From Spirosoma sordidisoli (lineage in GTDB: Bacteria > Bacteroidota > Bacteroidia > Cytophagales > Spirosomataceae), in contig NZ_SBLB01000009.1 in the NCBI RefSeq assembly GCF_004138325.1, forward strand, positions 186,001 through 250,000: a DNA stretch of 64,000 bases. Reading direction: 5' to 3'. How positions within the stretch are numbered: the stretch's first letter is position 1; each line of letters begins with the position of its first letter. The position numbers and the translations under genes were made by a program. Below, in pieces: positions 59,215-64,000 of this stretch. Below the pieces are notes generated by a model that was not told the DNA's origin, searched no databases, and saw only the letters and a list, made by a program, of their open reading frames with translations.

Positions 59215-61911
59215 ATGAATCATTTGCTTATTAGCTGCTCCATAGTCTGTATTTGTCTGGTATCTTCGATTAGCCGGGCGCAGCAGCCGTCGCCCGCTTC
59301 GCTCAGGCAGGCGCTGGGTATGGCACCCGACACCCTGCAGCCCCTAAGCCCTACCCGCCCCGATACAACCCAGCTCAACTCGGCCGATCGGCCCGATACG
59401 GTGCGGCAGTCGACACCCGGAAACGCTGGTATAAGCCTGCCCGCTACCCGGGATAGTAGCCAGACGTCACCGGCCCCGACTCAGCCAGGTCAACCGGCTG
59501 GTGAGGCTACGGCCGCGACGGGAACCTTACGGGGCCGTTTGGTAACTGTACAGGGCGGAAAAAATCAACCCATCGAATTTGCTAGTGTGGGCGTCTTCCG
59601 CACCCGCGACTCCAGTTCGGTAACGGGAGGACTGACGGATGAAAACGGGTATTTCAGCATCGCTAACCTGAGCCCCGACATTTATTATATTCTGATTCAG
59701 AGCCTGGGGTATGCCCCCAAGCGGATTCCCCGAATTACGGTGTCGGCCGACAATGCCGCCGTTAACCTGGGAAACGTAATCATCACCGAAACATCGCAGC
59801 AGCTGGAAGAGGTCGTTGTTCAGGGACAGCGGCAGGCCTACGAATACTCACTCGACCGGAAAATTGTGAACGTCGACCAGCTCCCCATTGCGCAGGGCGG
59901 CTCGGCGGTCGATATTTTGCTGAATGTACCGTCGGTTACCCTGGATGTGGATGGGGTGCTGAGCTTACGGGGGAGCAGTAACGTCATTGTCCTGGTAGAC
60001 GGGAAGCCATCGGGGCTGACGGGTTTGGACCGGCAGGCCATTCTGGAACAGATTCCGGCCAGTAACATCGAGCGCATCGAAATTATCACCAACCCTTCGT
60101 CCCGCTTCGACGCCGATGGGGCCGCGGGGATCATCAATATTGTGCTGAAGAAAGAGCGGGCGGCTGGTTTCAACGGTACCGTTCAGCTGAACGTGGGTAC
60201 GCGCGACAAGTATAATGCGTCCATTAATCTGAACGCCCGCTTCAAGAAGCTGAACCTGTTTGGCAGTTACAACTTCCGGGAAGACCGGCGGTTTCAGTAC
60301 CGGATCTCGGACCGGCAGAATCTCTTTACCGATTCGACATCGTTCCTGGCGCAGCGTAACGATGCGGTCAGACGCCGGGTCAATAACAATCTGCGGCTGG
60401 GCTTCGACTATACGCTTTCAGAACGGGACAATATTACGGTATCGGCGCTCTACCGACCGGGGTATAGCTACGACAGCGAGGTAGAAACCTTCGATACGCA
60501 GGACGAAAACCGGCTTTCGCTCGGGCAAATCTATCGTACCAACGAAGAGCGGGAACCCGAACGGGGGATTGACTATACTCTCGGTTACCGACGGACTTTC
60601 CCGAAAAAAGGGCGGGAGCTGTCGTTCGATGCGACCCTGTCGACCAACAAAGGGACCGAATTTCAGCGCTTTACCAATACAACCACCTTGCCCGAAACGC
60701 TGCTTACCCCCAATTTCCTGATCGGCGATCAGCGGGCCACCAACGACCGCGACAACCGGGTTGGGGTATTGCAGCTCGACTACGTAGAGCCGCTGAAAGG
60801 CAAAAAGCGGCTGGAGGGAGGACTTAAGTACACCACACGCCAGCTGGGTGCCAACTACGTGTTCGAGAACCTGGAAGGACCGGACTGGGTGCTCAACCCC
60901 GGTATCAGCAATAATTTCATCTACGACGAACAGACCAGTGCTGCCTATGTAAACCTGGGGAATGAACTAAAAAAATTCAGCTATCAGGTTGGGCTAAGGA
61001 CCGAATATACCAGCATCAGCACCGACCAGCGGACTACCAGCCAGCGCAACACCACCGACTATATCTATCTGTTCCCGAGCGCCTTCGTCAATTACAACCT
61101 GAGCCAGGCGCAAAAGCTACAGATCAATTATACCCGGCGAATCAACCGGCCGTCGGTTCGGGTGCTGAACCCGTTCATCGATCTCTCGGACCCACTCAAC
61201 ATTCGGTTCGGAAATCCCCTACTGAATCCTGAACTGATCAACTCCTTCGAGCTGAGTCACCTCTGGAACGGGAAGAGTACCTCGCTGACGTCGTCGCTGT
61301 TTTTCCGACAGACGAATAACGAGATTACAAACTACCGCACCCTGCGCGAAGACGGCATAACCGAACAAACGTCGCTAAACCTCAACCGGTCCCAGAATTA
61401 CGGGCTGGAGGTGGTCCTCAATCAGGACATTACCCGCTGGTGGAAAGCAAGCGGAAACTTCTCGTTTTTTCAGCGGTCGATCCTGGCCAGCGCCGACGTA
61501 CCCGACATTCTCTCCCGGACCAACCGGAGCTGGACCGGCCGGGTGACGTTTGATCTGAAACCTACCCGGCAAACCGCCATTCAGCTCGTGTACAACTACC
61601 GGTCGCCGTTTCTGGTCGCGCAGGGGACTATCAATAGTTTCACAAACGTAGACCTGGGCGTTAAACAAACGGTTCTGAAGGGGAGAGGTACCCTGTCGCT
61701 GCGGGTCAGCGATGTGTTCAACACCCTCCAGTTCCAGAGCGACAGCTTCGGACCCAACTTCCTGGCGACGAGCCTGAGCAAGCGCGAGAGCCGGATCGGA
61801 TTTATTGGGTTCAGCTACCGCCTGAGTCGTCAGATCAGCCGGGAGCAGGACCGGGATAACGACGATCGTCAGCCCGATAATCCGGCCGGCGATCCGGACT
61901 TTTCAAATTAG
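59215..61911 (+). CDS. TonB-dependent receptor with outer-membrane beta-barrel (OMP_b-brl_3)
   Basis: The 898-residue protein has a signal peptide (SCSIVCICLVSSISRAQ), a Ser/Thr/Pro linker of about 90 residues, a carboxypeptidase-regulatory-like domain (about 105-190), a plug domain (VDQLPIAQGGSAVDILLNVP, GLTGLDRQAILEQIPASNIE) and a barrel with the OMP_b-brl_3 pattern (NYTRRINRPSVRVLNPFIDL, NPLLNPELINSFELSHLWNG). The acidic C terminus (REQDRDNDDRQPDNPAGDPD) is unusual. Substrate is unknown; its position between two trehalose-related genes may be chance. Confidence 0.92.
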   Translation: MNHLLISCSIVCICLVSSISRAQQPSPASLRQALGMAPDTLQPLSPTRPDTTQLNSADRPDTVRQSTPGNAGISLPATRDSSQTSPAPTQPGQPAGEATAATGTLRGRLVTVQGGKNQPIEFASVGVFRTRDSSSVTGGLTDENGYFSIANLSPDIYYILIQSLGYAPKRIPRITVSADNAAVNLGNVIITETSQQLEEVVVQGQRQAYEYSLDRKIVNVDQLPIAQGGSAVDILLNVPSVTLDVDGVLSLRGSSNVIVLVDGKPSGLTGLDRQAILEQIPASNIERIEIITNPSSRFDADGAAGIINIVLKKERAAGFNGTVQLNVGTRDKYNASINLNARFKKLNLFGSYNFREDRRFQYRISDRQNLFTDSTSFLAQRNDAVRRRVNNNLRLGFDYTLSERDNITVSALYRPGYSYDSEVETFDTQDENRLSLGQIYRTNEEREPERGIDYTLGYRRTFPKKGRELSFDATLSTNKGTEFQRFTNTTTLPETLLTPNFLIGDQRATNDRDNRVGVLQLDYVEPLKGKKRLEGGLKYTTRQLGANYVFENLEGPDWVLNPGISNNFIYDEQTSAAYVNLGNELKKFSYQVGLRTEYTSISTDQRTTSQRNTTDYIYLFPSAFVNYNLSQAQKLQINYTRRINRPSVRVLNPFIDLSDPLNIRFGNPLLNPELINSFELSHLWNGKSTSLTSSLFFRQTNNEITNYRTLREDGITEQTSLNLNRSQNYGLEVVLNQDITRWWKASGNFSFFQRSILASADVPDILSRTNRSWTGRVTFDLKPTRQTAIQLVYNYRSPFLVAQGTINSFTNVDLGVKQTVLKGRGTLSLRVSDVFNTLQFQSDSFGPNFLATSLSKRESRIGFIGFSYRLSRQISREQDRDNDDRQPDNPAGDPDFSN

Positions 61912-62031
61912 CAGGGCCGATCCGGGGCAAACGCATCAGGTCATTACCGCCCCGGACTCGAGTCATAACATGTAGTTAATCCGCTTCTAAATCGTGTAAG
62001 CGTGATTTGTAAAAAGCAACGTGCCAACTGA

Positions 62032-64000
62032 ATGAAAGTATCGAAGCCATCTTTTAAACGCCTTCTTATTGTTTCGTACCGTCTGCCATTTACCATAAAG
62101 CAGACCAAAGAAGGGCTGGAGCTTGTGCAGAACTCGGGCGGTCTGGTCTCCGCGGTGCTGTCGATGGCCGAGCGTATGGGGAACAACCCCGACGGTCAGG
62201 CTACCAAAATACACTGGGTGGGTCATGCCGACCCGAAACTGAAATCGATCGATCAGTCGGTTTTCGAGAACGAGACGTTTGTAGCCCATCCGGTCTTTAT
62301 GGACGAAGCCGTGCACAAGGGGTTTTACGAAGGGTTTAGCAATGACCTGATCTGGCCCCTCTTTCACTATTTTCCGTCCTATGCATCGTTCAGCGAACCA
62401 AATTTTGATGATTATCAGCAGGCCAGCAATCGTTTTCTGGAAGAACTCGACCAGCTGATCGAGCCCGGCGATCTGGTCTGGATCCATGACTTCCAGCTTA
62501 TGTTATTGCCCCGGCAGGTCAGAGAGGCCCGGCCGGATGCAACCATCGGGTACTTTTTTCATATACCGTTCCCGACCTACGAAATTGTTAAACTGCTGCC
62601 CCGCACCTGGCGACAGGCGCTCATCGAGGGGCTGTTGGGGGCCGACGTGATTGGGTTCCATACCGCCGATTATGTGCAGCACTTTATCCAGAGCGTATCG
62701 GAGGTGCTGAACCTGCCCATTATCGGGAATCGGATCGTGCTGCCCGACCGGCCGGTGGTGGTTAAAGATTTTCCGATCAGTGTCGATTTTAATAAGTTCA
62801 ACAGCTCGGGCCAGGAGCCGGCCGTCATCGACACCCGCCATTTTTACCACTCCGAGCTCCGGCAGAATAAAGTAATTTTCTCCGTCGATCGACTCGATTA
62901 TACCAAAGGGATCACCTCCCGGCTACTGGGGTACGAGCGGTTTTTGAACCAGAATCCCGACTGGCACGATAAGGTAACGTTCGTGATGACGGTGGTGCCC
63001 TCGCGCGACAAGATCGAGCAGTATCAGGAGATCAAACGGGAGATCGAAGAAACCGTCGGGCGCATCAACGGCCTGTTCGGCAGTATTGGCTGGCGTCCTA
63101 TCGTGTACTCCTACGCATCGATGACGTTCACCGAACTGATGGCGCTGTACACCCTCTGTGATGTGGCGCTGATAACCCCCATCCGCGACGGTATGAACCT
63201 GGTCTGCAAAGAGTTCGTGGCTAGTCGACAGGACAACCGGGGGGTGTTGATCCTGAGTGAACTGGCCGGTGCGGCCCAGGAGCTGAAAGACGCCCTGATC
63301 ATCAACCCGACCGATACGCAGGAGGTAGCCGATGCCATCAAACAGGGGCTACACATGGCCCCCGAGGAGCAGGAGCGCCGGATGCAGCGCATGCGTCATC
63401 ACTTACAGAATTACAATGTTTTTCGCTGGAGTCACGATTTTCTTATGGCCTTTGACGAAGTTCCGGGCAGTCAGCCGGGTCTGGAAACAGACCTGTCGCT
63501 GAGCCCTTTCCTGACGGCGTTTGCCGAAGCACAACAGCGCTTGCTGTTGTTCGATTTTGACGGTACGCTGGCCCCGATTGTCGATGATCCGGCTAGTGCG
63601 CGTCCCTCCGATACGCTGCGCGAGTCGCTCTCCCGACTGGCCGAGGCTACCGACCTGGTCGTGATCAGTGGCCGTAATCGGGCGTTTCTGGAAAAAACCT
63701 TCGACTCGATACCCGTTCATCTAGTGGCCGAGCATGGCGCATTCCTCAAAAAGCCCGGGCAGCCCTGGGAACGGCTCGATCTGTCGGCTGGCGATTGGGT
63801 GGAGCCGATCCGGACGGTTATGAGCCAGTTTGTCGACCGGTTTCCCGGCTCGTTCATTGAAGAGAAAGAAACGGCTATAGCCTGGCATTACCGGCTCGTT
63901 GAGGCCGACGATGTAGACACCCAGAGTGTAGAACTGGCCACTCAGCTCCGCGATGTCAGTACCTCCACACCTCTGGCCGTCATTCAGGGGAACAAGGTCG
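62032..64000 (+). CDS. Bifunctional trehalose-6-phosphate synthase/phosphatase (OtsA-OtsB fusion), 3-prime end missing
   Basis: The frame from ATG 62032 stays open to the window end (656 codons). The GT20 domain covers about 1-480: RLLIVSYRLPFTIKQTK, NSGGLVSAVLSMAERM, DLVWIHDFQLMLLPRQV, VDRLDYTKGITSRLLGYERF and PIRDGMNLVCKEFVASRQ. A HAD-type TPP domain starts near 502 with LLLFDFDGTLAPIVDDPASA and TDLVVISGRNRAFLEKTF. The enzyme makes trehalose from UDP-glucose (or similar) and glucose-6-phosphate. It lies 120 bp after the TonB-dependent receptor. Confidence 0.95.
   Translation, partial: MKVSKPSFKRLLIVSYRLPFTIKQTKEGLELVQNSGGLVSAVLSMAERMGNNPDGQATKIHWVGHADPKLKSIDQSVFENETFVAHPVFMDEAVHKGFYEGFSNDLIWPLFHYFPSYASFSEPNFDDYQQASNRFLEELDQLIEPGDLVWIHDFQLMLLPRQVREARPDATIGYFFHIPFPTYEIVKLLPRTWRQALIEGLLGADVIGFHTADYVQHFIQSVSEVLNLPIIGNRIVLPDRPVVVKDFPISVDFNKFNSSGQEPAVIDTRHFYHSELRQNKVIFSVDRLDYTKGITSRLLGYERFLNQNPDWHDKVTFVMTVVPSRDKIEQYQEIKREIEETVGRINGLFGSIGWRPIVYSYASMTFTELMALYTLCDVALITPIRDGMNLVCKEFVASRQDNRGVLILSELAGAAQELKDALIINPTDTQEVADAIKQGLHMAPEEQERRMQRMRHHLQNYNVFRWSHDFLMAFDEVPGSQPGLETDLSLSPFLTAFAEAQQRLLLFDFDGTLAPIVDDPASARPSDTLRESLSRLAEATDLVVISGRNRAFLEKTFDSIPVHLVAEHGAFLKKPGQPWERLDLSAGDWVEPIRTVMSQFVDRFPGSFIEEKETAIAWHYRLVEADDVDTQSVELATQLRDVSTSTPLAVIQGNKV

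Noticed and set aside
61987..63720. Minus-strand frames at the right end
   Set aside because: The plus strand carries an unbroken OtsA-OtsB frame across the same interval with strong motifs.
1..64000. tRNA, rRNA or CRISPR genes
   Set aside because: No cloverleaf with a CCA end, rRNA segment or spaced repeat array was recognised by eye; a dedicated scan was not possible.

Overview
The window looks like Bacteroidota, most likely order Cytophagales and close to Spirosoma. The evidence is a SusC-type receptor, a TonB-dependent receptor with an outer-membrane beta-barrel, promoter-like TAnnTTTG boxes, and many secreted glycan-active enzymes. Genus is inference. Between 30.8 and 37.2 kb lies a complete plasmid-type maintenance module: a Rep_3-like initiator, eight 18-bp iterons, an AT-rich stretch, ParB, ParA and palindromic candidate partition sites. 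The replicon is therefore probably a large plasmid or chromid, although integration into a chromosome cannot be excluded.

Layout. 0-11.3 kb is a signalling region: the start of a SusC-like receptor, a LuxR-type regulator with a TPR sensor kinase, then kaiC-kaiB-kaiB-PAS kinase (a clock-like module without kaiA in the window), an OmpR/EnvZ-type pair, a membrane protein and a probable beta-barrel protein. 11.3-20.3 kb holds a GH2 beta-galactosidase remnant next to a G/C-rich repeat element, a sialate O-acetylesterase-like protein, a CE15-like esterase, a RES/Xre toxin-antitoxin pair, a PHB-depolymerase-like esterase, a small secreted protein, a NUDIX-related regulator and a sugar isomerase-like protein. 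20.3-30.5 kb has a second copy of the repeat element, a GAF histidine kinase, a secreted Gfo/Idh/MocA oxidoreductase, a GH78 rhamnosidase, a repetitive secreted protein and a P-domain/lysyl-oxidase-like protein.

After the replication-partition region, 37.5-46.4 kb carries a small membrane protein, a YitT-like protein, a cation/proton antiporter, a three-gene sugar operon (dehydrogenase, isomerase, hydrolase), an M1 peptidase and an AraC regulator. 46.5-49.7 kb is a three-gene operon for trans-4-hydroxyproline breakdown, facing the AraC gene. 49.7-57 kb holds an ABC exporter, a PhoD-like phosphatase, a GT87-like mannosyltransferase, a sterol-desaturase family protein, a DUF1304 protein and a PAS kinase. 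57.1-64 kb ends in a trehalose neighbourhood: a GH13 protein resembling trehalohydrolase but lacking the nucleophile Asp, a TonB-dependent receptor and a trehalose-phosphate synthase/phosphatase that runs off the window.

The strongest leads are: the kai operon on a plasmid-like replicon with a Ser-Ser phosphosite; the iterons arranged in 65-bp triplets with inverted half-iterons at the rep promoter; a family of related perfect palindromes around rep and inside parB that may be the centromere; the catalytically degenerate GH13 protein beside OtsAB; and the composite G/C-rich repeat. All calls are from reading motifs; no database search was run.
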